Shown here in pieces: positions 25,546 through 35,129 of a stretch of 64,000 bases of DNA (its first letter is position 1; every line of letters starts with the position of its first letter). Where the stretch lies: NCBI GenBank assembly GCA_937125225.1, contig CAKZLE010000018.1:1-64000 (forward strand), read 5' to 3'. The notes under the pieces were generated by a model. That model was not told the origin of the DNA. It worked only from the letters and a program-made list of their open reading frames with translations, and searched no databases. Made by a program: the position numbers and the translations under genes. The stretch comes from an uncultured Spirochaetia bacterium (lineage in GTDB: Bacteria > Spirochaetota > Spirochaetia > CAKZLE01).

Positions 25546-27495
25546 ATGGAATTGAATGCTGAACAGAAAGAGGCTGTAACATATTCAGGAGAGGCTCGTA
25601 ATGTATTGGTGACTGCTGGAGCTGGGTGCGGGAAGACTCGTACGATCATTGCACGAGCTGCCCACCTGTATAGCCGTGGTACCGACTCATCACGTATACT
25701 CATCATGACCTTCACTAATAGAGCGGCACGAGAGATCAAACTCCGATTGAAGAGTGAGATCGGTGTTGCCTCCGAACAGATGCAGGCGGGGACCTTCCAT
25801 GCCTTCTGTCTGAAAGTGATGACGAAACTGCCCAAGAGTTTTGGGATCTCAGGATTGAGTATCATTGATAGTGATGATCAGAACAGTCTCATGGGGTTGA
25901 TCAGGAAGAGTTATCTCAAACAGAGGGGTAAAGCTAGAAAAGGTTTTCCCAAGACAAAGGCGTTACTTACCTTCTACTCCTATAGCAGGAATACCTGTCA
26001 GGAACCTGAGGAGTATATGAAGTCTCAAAGTGATCTTGAACTAGATACCATCAAGAGTTGTTGTGAACTCTTCGGTCAGTATCAGGAGGCAAAAGGGGCT
26101 CGAGGTTATCTTGACTACGATGACCTGCTGGAGAGATTCTCCAAAGCCCTCGAGCAAAAGCCTAGACTGAGAGCAGCAGTCTGTAATCTCTTCGAGGAGG
26201 TACTCGTAGATGAGATGCAGGATACCAACCCTATCCAGTTCGAGATTCTCAAACACTTCAGTGAAGAGAAGGTCAGACTCTTCTGTGTAGGTGACCCTGC
26301 ACAATCTATCTATAGATTCCGGGGTGCTGCCTTCAAACATGTCTATCAGTTCCAAGAGATCTTCGGGAGTTCTATCACGATCCCTTTGTCCCTGAACTAC
26401 CGGAGCTATCAGGAGATCTTGGATCTCTCTAACTGGCTCCTTGATAAGTCTCCATTGGATTATAAGAACAGACTTACCGCCCACAGAGGGAGTTGTGGTC
26501 ATATACCGAGACTCGAGGAGTTCGAACATCACAGTGAGGAGGCCTCCTGGATCGCCGATCTGATCGTCGAACGCAATGAGGCAGAGGTACCTCTAACTGA
26601 TTTCATGATCCTCTATCGTTCGAGCTATGATGCCAAGACTTTGGAGGCAGAACTCATCAGACGTGAGATCCCCTACCGATTCATAGGAGGGACGATCCTC
26701 ACGAAATCGGCACATGTCCGTGATATCATCTCATTATTGAGACTCGTGAGGAACACCCGAGATGATCTTGCCTGGTTACGATTCCTTCAGCTCTGGCCGA
26801 GGATAGGTGAGAAGACCGCGGAGAAGATCTTCGAGGCTCTCGTGCTCCTGTCGACCAATGAAATGATAAAAGTGCGACTCGAAGAGCTCCTCGGAGAGGC
26901 TCATCCTGCAGTTGCCGCCTTCGCTGCGGCCTCAGATAGATATGATTCTCCGAAGGACTGTCTGAAGGCAGTGACTAAGGCCCTCAATCCTGCTCTACGT
27001 GACCGCTATGATAACTGGCAACAACGTTCTAAGGACCTCGAACTGTTGATCAGAGTATCAGAGAACTATCAGAATACCGCAGATTTCATCGATGACTTCA
27101 CCCTAGAGCCCCTCAATGATACCGATATAAGTAAGAAAGCATCTGATGATGCGGTGACGCTGATCACCGTTCACAGCGCGAAGGGTACTGAAGCACCCAT
27201 CTGTATCGTAGCAGGTGCAACCCAATCGAACTATCCCCATTTCAGATCTCTCGGAGACCTCGATGCAGAGGAGGAGGAGCGAAGAGTCCTCTATGTGGCA
27301 GTCACGAGGGCTCAGAACGAACTGATCATCACCCGCTCTTCCTTCCATCGAAATGCTTTCTGGGTAAAGAGTTCTCCTGCAGTCGGGGAGAACTACTTCC
27401 TCGAGGAGGTCCCTAAAGAGCTTCTAGAGGCAACCCTCCATGGTTGGTCACCTAGTGATATGTCAGGACTCGGGGCTCTTGAGGACATCTTCTAA
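25546..27495 (+). CDS. UvrD/Rep-family ATP-dependent DNA helicase
   Basis: A 649-residue superfamily 1A helicase. Motifs in order: I (TAGAGCGKT, near residue 25), Ia (ILIMTFTNRAA), II (VLVDEMQDT, usually DEFQD or DEYQD), III (GDPAQSIYRFRGA), IV (SLNYRS), V (ITVHSAKGTE) and VI (YVAVTRAQNEL). It is shorter than UvrD or PcrA (about 720) and lacks their C-terminal extension. A role in DNA repair or replication restart is expected from the family. The 164-bp gap upstream contains an inverted repeat (25459-25467 / 25485-25493) of uncertain meaning. Confidence 0.9.
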   Translation: MELNAEQKEAVTYSGEARNVLVTAGAGCGKTRTIIARAAHLYSRGTDSSRILIMTFTNRAAREIKLRLKSEIGVASEQMQAGTFHAFCLKVMTKLPKSFGISGLSIIDSDDQNSLMGLIRKSYLKQRGKARKGFPKTKALLTFYSYSRNTCQEPEEYMKSQSDLELDTIKSCCELFGQYQEAKGARGYLDYDDLLERFSKALEQKPRLRAAVCNLFEEVLVDEMQDTNPIQFEILKHFSEEKVRLFCVGDPAQSIYRFRGAAFKHVYQFQEIFGSSITIPLSLNYRSYQEILDLSNWLLDKSPLDYKNRLTAHRGSCGHIPRLEEFEHHSEEASWIADLIVERNEAEVPLTDFMILYRSSYDAKTLEAELIRREIPYRFIGGTILTKSAHVRDIISLLRLVRNTRDDLAWLRFLQLWPRIGEKTAEKIFEALVLLSTNEMIKVRLEELLGEAHPAVAAFAAASDRYDSPKDCLKAVTKALNPALRDRYDNWQQRSKDLELLIRVSENYQNTADFIDDFTLEPLNDTDISKKASDDAVTLITVHSAKGTEAPICIVAGATQSNYPHFRSLGDLDAEEEERRVLYVAVTRAQNELIITRSSFHRNAFWVKSSPAVGENYFLEEVPKELLEATLHGWSPSDMSGLGALEDIF

Positions 27496-27530
27496 AGAGA
27501 TCAGTTTCTTAGAGAATCTTGAAAAATATC

Positions 27531-27585
27531 TTGCATTATCTTTGAACCCATGTGTATAATGAAAACGTTACCGGAAACGTTTCCG
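27531..27585 (+). promoter_or_regulatory. Promoter and autoregulatory operator of the LacI gene
   Basis: TTGCAT (27531-27536), 18-base spacer, TATAAT (27555-27560). Immediately downstream lies GAAAACGTTAC followed by the perfect 14-bp palindrome CGGAAACGTTTCCG (27572-27585), which covers the expected transcription start. The same 25-bp block recurs at 28660-28684 in front of the next operon. The central AACGTT is typical of LacI-family sites. Confidence 0.8.
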
Positions 27586-27604
27586 AAAACAGGGAGAATA
27601 GGAT

Positions 27605-28615
27605 TTGGCAATCACCATCCGTGATATAGCACAACATGCAAAAGTCTCAGTGACCACCGTATCTCGTGTACTCAATGATAGACCCGATGTCAAAGAGGCT
27701 ACTCGAGTGAAGGTGAATGCTGCCATCGATGAGCTCGGTTACAGTCCGAACATCGTAGCGAGAGGACTTGTCCTGCAGAAATCCCATGTGATCGGTTTCA
27801 TCGTCCCTGATATCACGAATCCCAGCTTTCCTGAACTTGCACGAGGTATCGTAGCCCAGGCAAGAGGGTATGGGTATTCTGTCATGTTCTATGATACGAA
27901 CCATGATAGAAGAGTGGAGAAGGAGGCAATCAGACTACTTAAGAGTAAACAGGTCGATGGTATCATCCTCTCCTTCAACGAGGCGAACAAAGAGGAACTC
28001 GAGCGACTGAAGCACGAACACTTCCCGATCGTGCAGATCTATAGGAAGAGTAGCAACTCGGTCGTCTCCACGATCGCTCTCGATAATGTGAAGTCAGGAT
28101 ATGTCGCTACCAAGTATTTGATCTCCTTAGGTCATAAGAGGATCGCCCATATCTCAACAGGTGAACAGGTCCAATCTGGTTCAGAGAGATTGCAGGGTTA
28201 TAGAGAGGCCCTGTCTGAGGCAGGGCTGCCGTATGAGGAAGATCTTGTATGTTTCGGGGTGAATAGTGCGGCCTCAGGTAAAGAGTGTATGGAGGAGCTG
28301 TTGTCTCTTGATGAGTCAGGAAGACCGACAGCGGTCTTTACCTGTCACGATATCATGGCAGCAGGCGCATATGATGCGATACTTGCTGCAAACTTGCGAA
28401 TACCCGATGATATATCGATCATCGGACATGATAATAATCAGCTATCATTATTGATCCATCCGAAGCTCACAACAGTGGATACCTATAAACACCAGTTGGG
28501 TCAGAAGGGTGTTGATCTGCTCTTAGAACAGATGAACGCAGAGGAGCCTACCTATAAAGAGGTCCTATGCGAAACAGGGTTAGTCATCAGAGAATCAACA
28601 AGAAGTATAGAATGA
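27605..28615 (+). CDS. LacI-family transcriptional regulator
   Basis: A 336-residue repressor. The N-terminal helix-turn-helix reads ITIRDIAQHAKVSVTTVSRV, followed by the hinge helix region NIVARGLVLQKS. The periplasmic-binding-protein-like effector domain begins IGFIVPDITNPSFPELARGI. The start is TTG at 27605, preceded by GGGAG; ATG is not available at this point. A shared operator sequence ties it to its own promoter and to the ADP-ribosylglycohydrolase/importer/citDEF operon downstream. Inducer unknown, presumably the imported sugar or riboside. Confidence 0.93.
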   Translation: MAITIRDIAQHAKVSVTTVSRVLNDRPDVKEATRVKVNAAIDELGYSPNIVARGLVLQKSHVIGFIVPDITNPSFPELARGIVAQARGYGYSVMFYDTNHDRRVEKEAIRLLKSKQVDGIILSFNEANKEELERLKHEHFPIVQIYRKSSNSVVSTIALDNVKSGYVATKYLISLGHKRIAHISTGEQVQSGSERLQGYREALSEAGLPYEEDLVCFGVNSAASGKECMEELLSLDESGRPTAVFTCHDIMAAGAYDAILAANLRIPDDISIIGHDNNQLSLLIHPKLTTVDTYKHQLGQKGVDLLLEQMNAEEPTYKEVLCETGLVIRESTRSIE

Positions 28616-28623
28616 GGGATAGG

Positions 28624-28646
28624 GACTAGGATCTAGTCGGTTTTGT
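28624..28646 (+). terminator. Short terminator after the LacI gene
   Basis: Perfect 6-bp stem GACTAG / CTAGTC with a 3-base loop, followed by GGTTTTGTT, nine bases after the stop codon. This separates the repressor transcript from the operon that starts after it. Confidence 0.5.
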
Positions 28647-28650
28647 TATA

Positions 28651-28685
28651 TATAGTTTTGAAAACGTTACCGGAAACGTTTCCGG
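28651..28685 (+). promoter_or_regulatory. Promoter and LacI operator of the ARH/ABC/citDEF operon
   Basis: The 25-bp block found in front of the LacI gene recurs at 28660-28684. Here the palindrome extends to 16 bp, CCGGAAACGTTTCCGG (28670-28685). A TATAGT (28651-28656) just upstream is the likely -10; I see no good -35. The ATG of the first gene follows 20 bases later, so bound repressor would block initiation. Confidence 0.78.
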
Positions 28686-28705
28686 TTGAAATAAAGGGAG
28701 TTAAG

Positions 28706-29701
28706 ATGCAGAACAAGAAAGTAGATGCAGAGGTGTTCACACAAAGATCGGTAGCTGCGATGGCCGCATTGGGTATCGGGGATGCTGCCGGTGATCTGGG
28801 ACGAGATGATGATGTGAGACTGCGATATGGTATCCTTGTCAGTCTTCTACCTGAAGGTAAGAGTACTGATGATACTGAGTTCACCGTGCTATCGGCACGA
28901 TGTCTACTTGATACAGATGGTGAGATAACCTCACAGAGCGTAGCTCAGACCTGGAGAGAGCTCGTGCTCTCTGATGGTGGAGCTAAGAAGAGGGGAGGAC
29001 TTCCCTTATATGGAGCATTATGGAACCTATCTCAAGGCATCGAGCCTCCACTGACTGGTAAGGACAATGCCTTCAATATCGATGATGGGGCTGCTATGAG
29101 ATCGGTGCCTTTCGGGATCGTGGCATGTGGTGATCCGAAAGAGGCTGCACGACTTGCAGCGATCGATGCATCAGTAAGCCATGATATTGATGGTATCTGG
29201 TCAGCACAGGCAATCGCTGCGAGTATTACCGTTGCATTGACCGGTGGCTCTGTTGAAGAGGTCTATAAGGCTGGGATGGATCAGATCCCTGAAGATAGTT
29301 GGCTTGGAAGAAGGATGAGACTCACCGATGAGATCCTTGCAAGTGATATGAGTGAGATGGAGAAGTTCGAAGCGTTGCATACGAAGTTATGGACCCCAAA
29401 ACACTCCTCATCTCCTGAGGCTATCCCTCAAGTATATGCACTCTATAAACTCTCAAACGGTGATTTTACCAAGGGCTTCCTGCTCTCCGCTAACTTCGGA
29501 AGAGACGCTGATACCGTCTGTGCTCTGACTCTGGCTCTTTGTGCGGCAGGATCTGATGCTGGTACTATTCCACAGGCCTGGATCGATCAGGTTCGTAAAC
29601 CTTCGGGGGTATGTCTCTCCTTCGCAGCACAAGAGGATATGGTGGATCTTGGACAACGATTAGCTGCATTGGGTCTTAAGAGAGCAGGTCAGAGGGCTTA
29701 A
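28706..29701 (+). CDS. ADP-ribosylglycohydrolase (DraG/ARH) family protein 1
   Basis: A 331-residue all-helical Mg-dependent hydrolase of the ADP-ribosylglycohydrolase fold. Metal-site motifs are present: GIGDAAGD, STDDTEFT near residue 55 and GRDADTVCAL near residue 270. Family members cleave ADP-ribose from proteins or small ribosides. The chosen ATG follows AAAGGGAG by five bases; a longer frame from 28643 crosses the operator. First gene of an eight-gene operon with an ABC importer, which points to a small imported riboside or related glycoside rather than a modified protein (inference). Confidence 0.88.
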   Translation: MQNKKVDAEVFTQRSVAAMAALGIGDAAGDLGRDDDVRLRYGILVSLLPEGKSTDDTEFTVLSARCLLDTDGEITSQSVAQTWRELVLSDGGAKKRGGLPLYGALWNLSQGIEPPLTGKDNAFNIDDGAAMRSVPFGIVACGDPKEAARLAAIDASVSHDIDGIWSAQAIAASITVALTGGSVEEVYKAGMDQIPEDSWLGRRMRLTDEILASDMSEMEKFEALHTKLWTPKHSSSPEAIPQVYALYKLSNGDFTKGFLLSANFGRDADTVCALTLALCAAGSDAGTIPQAWIDQVRKPSGVCLSFAAQEDMVDLGQRLAALGLKRAGQRA

Positions 29702-29706
29702 GATCT

Positions 29707-30612
29707 ATGATGAACAAGAGGTCACTAAAGAGACGGGTATACAGAGATCGCTATCTGTATCTCATATTCCTGCCGGTATTGGCATATTTCCTCGTTTGGC
29801 ACTACATCCCGATATGGGGCGCACGTATAGCTTTTCAGGATGTGAGATATATCGGCGATAATGAATGGGCAGGGTTGAAGCATTTCAAACTGTTGTTCTC
29901 CTCACCGGTATTCTTCCGTGTGTTCATGAACACCATCACTATCAGTTCGATGAAGATATTCTTCTTCTTCCCACTACCGATCATTCTTGCCTTCCTCCTC
30001 AATGAGGTGCGATCTCAGAACTTCAGGAAGGGCGTGCAGAGTATGATCTATCTGCCTCACTTCCTCTCTTGGGTAGTCATCGCAGGTATATTCATCTCCT
30101 TGCTGCAGTCTCCTGATGGTGCGGTCAACAAGGTGCTGGCATTCTTCGGGATGGAGACTATTCCCTTCATGACGAGTACCTCTCATATTAGATGGGTCTT
30201 CGTAGTATCGGAGATCTGGAGATCGATCGGATGGGATTCTATCCTCTATATCGCTGCGATCAACAATATCTCATTAGAACTCTATGATGCAGCGACCGTA
30301 GATGGTGCTACAAGATTACAGCAGGCGATGAAGATCACACTTCCCTCGATCCTGCCGACGATCATAACCGTCTTTATCCTGAACCTGGGGTTCTTCATGA
30401 ATGCAGGGTTCGATCAGGTCTTCAATATGATGAATGATGCAGTCATCAATCATGTCGATATCATCGACACCTATGTCTACCGGATCGGCCTTGGGAAGGG
30501 GAACTTCTCCCTAGGAACCGCAGCCGGACTCTTCAAAGGTGTCATCGGACTGTTTCTGATCCTCTCAACAGACCGTCTGAGTAGAAAGGTTACCGGGGAG
30601 GGAGTATGGTAA
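29707..30612 (+). CDS. ABC importer permease, LplB type
   Basis: A 301-residue permease with six membrane segments. Opening RDRYLYLIFLPVLAYFLVWH and the EAA loop LYDAATVDGATRLQQAMKIT followed by LPSILP match LplB/YtePQ-type subunits, which move oligosaccharides. Two consecutive ATGs (29707 and 29710) are possible starts. The stop overlaps the next permease gene by seven bases. Confidence 0.9.
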   Translation: MMNKRSLKRRVYRDRYLYLIFLPVLAYFLVWHYIPIWGARIAFQDVRYIGDNEWAGLKHFKLLFSSPVFFRVFMNTITISSMKIFFFFPLPIILAFLLNEVRSQNFRKGVQSMIYLPHFLSWVVIAGIFISLLQSPDGAVNKVLAFFGMETIPFMTSTSHIRWVFVVSEIWRSIGWDSILYIAAINNISLELYDAATVDGATRLQQAMKITLPSILPTIITVFILNLGFFMNAGFDQVFNMMNDAVINHVDIIDTYVYRIGLGKGNFSLGTAAGLFKGVIGLFLILSTDRLSRKVTGEGVW

Positions 30613-31499
30613 GGAGTAGAAAGAGAAGATCTACTGGACAGATTGTCCTAGTCGTATGTCTAGCATTACTATCACTAGCGATGTTCTATCCGATCTATAA
30701 CCAGTTGGTCATCTCTTTGACCGGTCCTGAGTATATAGCTGCAGCGAATGGGACGACAATCATTCCTCGAGGTTTTACCCTCAATACCTATATCAGTGTC
30801 CTCTCGATCCCGAAGGTCTACAGAGGTGTACTGAACAGTATGTTCATCACGGCCGTCGGACTCGTCGTGAATATCGTCCTGACTAGTATGGGTGCCTATG
30901 TCCTGACAAAGAGAGATCTTGTAGGAAGGAATTTCTTCATGACTCTGATCGTCATAACGATGATCTTCGAGGGGGGGCTCATCCCGGACTATTTCCTGAT
31001 GAGAGACCTTCATCTCCTCAACAGATATGCCTCAGTGATCATGTATAAAGCGGTGAATCCCTATTACCTGATCATCTTGATGCGTTTCTTCGATAAGGTT
31101 CCCAAATCTCTCATGGAATCAGCAAGACTCGATGGTTGTAGCGATATGAGAATCCTGTTCAAGATAGTCATTCCCATAAGTATCTCTGGAATAGCTACGA
31201 TCAGTCTCTTCTATGGGGTTTTCCATTGGAATGAGTACTTTAGAGCGATGATCTATCTGACCGATGAGGTGAAATATCCTCTGCAGGTAGTCTTGAGGGA
31301 GCTAATCGTATCTATGGAGAAGGCCTCATTCGTTGGAGCTAACAACTATATACAGAGTGCGACAACTGCAGCGGCATTGGATTTCAAGGCGATCAAAGCT
31401 GCCTTGATCATTATTGCGATCGTTCCGATCCTCGTATTCTATCCTTTCGTATTACGTTATTACGTAAAGGGGAGACTACAGGGAGCGATAAAAGAATAG
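30606..31499 (+). CDS. ABC importer permease, LplC type
   Basis: Partner permease, 297 residues, six membrane segments. LMESARLDGCSDMRILFKIV followed by IPISISG is the EAA loop. The long external loop after the first helix (GTTIIPRGFTLNTYISVL) is usual for LplC-like subunits. It is translationally coupled to the LplB-like gene. Confidence 0.9.
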   Translation: MVRSRKRRSTGQIVLVVCLALLSLAMFYPIYNQLVISLTGPEYIAAANGTTIIPRGFTLNTYISVLSIPKVYRGVLNSMFITAVGLVVNIVLTSMGAYVLTKRDLVGRNFFMTLIVITMIFEGGLIPDYFLMRDLHLLNRYASVIMYKAVNPYYLIILMRFFDKVPKSLMESARLDGCSDMRILFKIVIPISISGIATISLFYGVFHWNEYFRAMIYLTDEVKYPLQVVLRELIVSMEKASFVGANNYIQSATTAAALDFKAIKAALIIIAIVPILVFYPFVLRYYVKGRLQGAIKE

Positions 31500-31505
31500 T
31501 AAACT

Positions 31506-31522
31506 TGGGGGAAGATCCCCCA
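31506..31522 (+). other. Intergenic hairpin before the binding-protein gene
   Basis: Perfect 6-bp GC-rich stem TGGGGG / CCCCCA with loop AAGAT, seven bases after the permease stop and ahead of the AAGGAGG of the binding-protein gene. Probably a processing or stability element; no T-run. Confidence 0.55.
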
Positions 31523-31542
31523 CAAACCTAAGGAGGTTTACC

Positions 31543-32943
31543 ATGAAGAAAGTTTTATCAGTACTTGCACTATGTGTATTGGTAACAGGAAGTCTGTTTG
31601 CCGGTGGTGGACAGGAATTACAGATGGAAGACAATGTTCCAGTGATCAGAATCGTAAGTAAAGACGTCTCAGAATCAAACCCATGGGACAAGGCTCACCT
31701 TGATAACATCACAGCAGGATTCTCTGCATATGTTGGACAGGAAGTCGTATTAGAGTTCGTTGATATGCCAGAGGGCGCCTATGCAGAGAAACTCAATCTC
31801 ATGCTCCTCGGTGGCGACATCCCAGACCTGATCTATTTTCAGGGTGGAGATGAGGCAATCAGCAAACAGGGGATCTTAGAAGATCTTACTCCATTCGTTG
31901 CAGACTCTGCAGTGATGCAGGAAGTTCTGATGGATTTCAACAAGCAGAGAATGGCTAACTACCCATACCTGCTCTGGATAGCTCCTCCTCGAGCTCGAAC
32001 AGCAGTCGTTAGAGAAGACTGGTTCGAAGAGGCTGGTGGAGTGATGCCTGTGACCATCGATGATTATTATGACATGATGAAGACCATCAAAATGAATCAC
32101 CCAGAATCTGCAGTCGTGACAGATACCGGAAATACTGGAAGAATGGACTTCACCTTCGATCAGGCTTTTGGAAACACTGCTACTTGGGTCATGGAAGATG
32201 GTTCTTATGTTTACAAAGGTGTATCAGATGCTCAGAAAGAGAAATTGGCTTTCTATGCGAAACTCTATAGTGAAGGAATTCTCGACAATGACTATATCAC
32301 CACTAAATGGGACACCATGGAAGACAAACTCTATACGGGTCAAGTCGGTATGGTATTCGGTACTGCAGGTATCGTCCTAGATATCTACAACAACAAACTC
32401 CAAGAGAATCAGGGAGTTGGACTTGTAGCGCTACCACCAGCAAAAGGTGTAGGCCAGGGATATCCTGTATCATCAGCAAAAGAGACAAGAGGCTGGGCGA
32501 TCAGTGCTCTTTCAGCAAACAAAGATCTGACCTTCCAATTGCTCGAATACCTTGCAACAGATGAGGGACAGTTCATGGAGAGATACGGACTCGAAGATAT
32601 CCACTACACTATGAGTGGTTCTGACGTAGTCCTCACAGATGAGGCGAATAACTGGTGGCCAAGATTCCATGAAGTCATGAGCTGGGATGCACCGACTCCT
32701 CTGATGGGACCTGCTGGAATGAAAGGTTGGGAATTCATCATGGAATACTCCGTTGGTGATCCAGACTTCCCGATCCCTGAAGAACTCTCACCTACATGGG
32801 ATGCTTTGAGTAACCTTCAGAAAGAGTACACCTTCAAACTTATCACCGGTGAATATTCAATCGATATGTTCGATGAATTCGTAAAAGAGTGGTATGATCT
32901 AGGTGGAGAGAGAATAACAGAGTATGCGAACTCCGTTCTCTAA
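31543..32943 (+). CDS. ABC importer solute-binding protein, LplA-like family 1
   Basis: A 466-residue periplasmic binding protein. The signal peptide ends GSLFAGGGQE, again without a lipobox cysteine. VLEFVDMPEGAYAEKLNLML, GGDIPDLIYFQG and TGQVGMVFGTAG are the recurring parts of LplA-like proteins. AAGGAGG gives strong initiation. It is the fourth gene of the operon and is flanked on both sides by hairpins. Ligand unknown; flanking ADP-ribosylglycohydrolase-family genes suggest a glycoside or riboside. Confidence 0.92.
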   Translation: MKKVLSVLALCVLVTGSLFAGGGQELQMEDNVPVIRIVSKDVSESNPWDKAHLDNITAGFSAYVGQEVVLEFVDMPEGAYAEKLNLMLLGGDIPDLIYFQGGDEAISKQGILEDLTPFVADSAVMQEVLMDFNKQRMANYPYLLWIAPPRARTAVVREDWFEEAGGVMPVTIDDYYDMMKTIKMNHPESAVVTDTGNTGRMDFTFDQAFGNTATWVMEDGSYVYKGVSDAQKEKLAFYAKLYSEGILDNDYITTKWDTMEDKLYTGQVGMVFGTAGIVLDIYNNKLQENQGVGLVALPPAKGVGQGYPVSSAKETRGWAISALSANKDLTFQLLEYLATDEGQFMERYGLEDIHYTMSGSDVVLTDEANNWWPRFHEVMSWDAPTPLMGPAGMKGWEFIMEYSVGDPDFPIPEELSPTWDALSNLQKEYTFKLITGEYSIDMFDEFVKEWYDLGGERITEYANSVL

Positions 32944-32972
32944 GAAATAAGACGCAACTAACGAAATAGTAT

Positions 32973-33003
32973 ACCTGCAGGCAGAGTCTCTCAGCCTGCA
33001 GGT
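32973..33003 (+). other. Intergenic hairpin after the binding-protein gene
   Basis: Perfect 10-bp stem ACCTGCAGGC / GCCTGCAGGT with an 11-base loop, 30 bases after the stop codon. There is no T-run. Likely protects the upstream message and lowers readthrough into the enzyme genes. Confidence 0.6.
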
Positions 33004-33031
33004 CATATCTGTAAAGGGAAGATTGAAAGCT

Positions 33032-35122
33032 ATGACAGCAGAACAGTATCGACAGAGAGTCTATGGTGGACTTCTTGGAAAATGTGCAGGTGTACGACTC
33101 GGTGCACCGGTCGAACCGACTATCTGGAGTTATGAGAGGATCAAACAGACTTATGGTGATATCACAGGATATGTGAAGGATTATAAGAACTTCGCAGCAG
33201 ATGACGATGTGAATGGACCCATGTTCTTCATACGGGCACTGATCGATCAGAAAGATGAGATGAGTGCAGAGGCAGTAGGAAGAACCTGGCTCGATTATAC
33301 CCGAGAGGGGATCGGCTTCTTCTGGTGGGGTGGTTACGGCAGATCTACCGAACACACCGCCTATCTTAATATCGCAGCTGGAATGAGACCTCCTGAGACA
33401 GGAAGTGGAGAGGTGAATGGATATGCTCTTGCTGAGCAGATCGGTGGACAGATCTTCATCGATTCCTGGGGATGGGTATCACCGGATGATCCCGATCAGG
33501 CAGCACAGTTCGCCGAAATGGCAGCGAGTGTAAGTCATGGGAGAAATGGTGTATATGGTGGGATCTTCATAGCCGTATGTATCGCTCTCGCCTTCAGTGA
33601 AGATGATATTGAGAAGATCATAGAGAAAGCTCTGACCTATATACCCGATGACTCTGAATATACCCGAGTGGTAAAAGCAGTTCGTGATCTCTATAAGAGG
33701 GATCCTCTACAGTCACATTGGCGGGATGCTAGAGATATGCTTACCAGGGACTTCGGATATGATAGGTACCCTGGAGTCTGTCATATGATCCCCAATGCTG
33801 GCGTCTGTGCCCTGGCTCTCTATTATGGCCAGGGAGATCTAGCTCGAACTATAGAGATAGCAACGATGTGTGGTTGGGATACCGATTGTAATGCCGGGAA
33901 CGTGGGAGCGATCCTTGGTGTCATGAGAGGCCCTCAAGGGGTCCCTCAACGATACAGAAGACCCATCGGTGATGTGCATGTGGCAAGCTCCATCTCAGGA
34001 GCCCTAAACATCATCAATCTACCGAATGCAGCGACCGAACTCGCTATCCTCGGTGCAGGTTTGGAAGGTATAGAGATCCCTGAAACCTGGAAGGAGGGGG
34101 CTTTCAGTGATGACATCGTCCTTGATCTCTCACTTCCCGGGGGGACTGCCGGACTGAGAACCTCTTCAGATTACCTCGCACCGGTAGCACCGGGTGAAGA
34201 GTACTATCGTGAAGATGGGGTAGCCGTGATCCTTGATCGACTCATTAGAGGCAACCGTGCCCGAATCTTCTATAAACCCTACTATCGTAGAGACTCCTTC
34301 GATGATGAGCGGTATTCTCCTACCTTCACACCAACAGCCTATCCGGGACAGACCCTGAAAGTCTCTGGATACCTAGAGAAGATGAGCGGTCAGAGAATAG
34401 CATTGTCTCCCTATGTGAGAGATGCTAAAGCTAAAGAGGTCTTTGAATCCGAATATATCTTCATAGGTGACTCAGATGAGTTCTCTTTTGAGTATACCCT
34501 ACCAGAGGTTCCCTTCGCTATCGATGAGGTAGGAATATTGGCAACGAACTTCGACAGCGAGAAATATCTGGGGACTCTTGTCATCACCAGCTTCACAGTC
34601 ACGGGGAAGAGGTCCTTCTCTATAGAGTTCAAAGATGAGATCAAGGAGTTCAAAGGGCTGACACGGTGCTCTCTCTCTGGGGGCGCCTTTGATATCGAAC
34701 AGGAATCCCTTCATATGATCACCACTGATACGAGTGAACTCTACAGTGGACCCTATTATGGGAAAGACTATAGCGTCTCTACCTCGATGATACCTGAATA
34801 TGGGGATAGTCATATGCTCATATTCAGAGCCCGGGGTGCAGCTTCAGGATATTTCTTTGGTTTCAGCGGGAAAGACCGGGTCTCTCTTATCAAGAGGGAT
34901 AAGGATCTTGAGATCATCAAAGAGATCGATTATTCCTGGGAACTCGCAAAGAGCTATTCCCTTACCGTCAGATGTGACGGTAATACCTTTACCTGCAGTA
35001 TAGAGGGAGAGGAGCTTCTGAGTTGGACTGATCCTGATGCCTATCCCTATGGGATGGCAGGTGTGGGAAAACTGGCTGCAGGAAGGACTCGATACTTGAA
35101 TCTATCTTATCAGGAGTCGTAA
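33032..35122 (+). CDS. ADP-ribosylglycohydrolase-family protein 2 with C-terminal beta-sandwich domains
   Basis: A 696-residue protein. The N-terminal 340 residues are an ADP-ribosylglycohydrolase fold: GGLLGKCAGVRLG, AADDDVNGPMF and CGWDTDCNAGNVGAI supply the metal-site acids. The remaining 350 residues are beta-rich and look like two carbohydrate-binding or lectin-like domains (for example ISGAL to YLGTLVITSF, and the final EFKGL to YLNLSY part). No signal peptide, so it is cytoplasmic. ATG at 33032 is preferred over a TTG at 33023 because of spacing to AAAGGGA. Probably a glycosidase-like hydrolase on the imported compound. Confidence 0.82.
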   Translation: MTAEQYRQRVYGGLLGKCAGVRLGAPVEPTIWSYERIKQTYGDITGYVKDYKNFAADDDVNGPMFFIRALIDQKDEMSAEAVGRTWLDYTREGIGFFWWGGYGRSTEHTAYLNIAAGMRPPETGSGEVNGYALAEQIGGQIFIDSWGWVSPDDPDQAAQFAEMAASVSHGRNGVYGGIFIAVCIALAFSEDDIEKIIEKALTYIPDDSEYTRVVKAVRDLYKRDPLQSHWRDARDMLTRDFGYDRYPGVCHMIPNAGVCALALYYGQGDLARTIEIATMCGWDTDCNAGNVGAILGVMRGPQGVPQRYRRPIGDVHVASSISGALNIINLPNAATELAILGAGLEGIEIPETWKEGAFSDDIVLDLSLPGGTAGLRTSSDYLAPVAPGEEYYREDGVAVILDRLIRGNRARIFYKPYYRRDSFDDERYSPTFTPTAYPGQTLKVSGYLEKMSGQRIALSPYVRDAKAKEVFESEYIFIGDSDEFSFEYTLPEVPFAIDEVGILATNFDSEKYLGTLVITSFTVTGKRSFSIEFKDEIKEFKGLTRCSLSGGAFDIEQESLHMITTDTSELYSGPYYGKDYSVSTSMIPEYGDSHMLIFRARGAASGYFFGFSGKDRVSLIKRDKDLEIIKEIDYSWELAKSYSLTVRCDGNTFTCSIEGEELLSWTDPDAYPYGMAGVGKLAAGRTRYLNLSYQES

Positions 35123-35129
35123 GAAGCTT

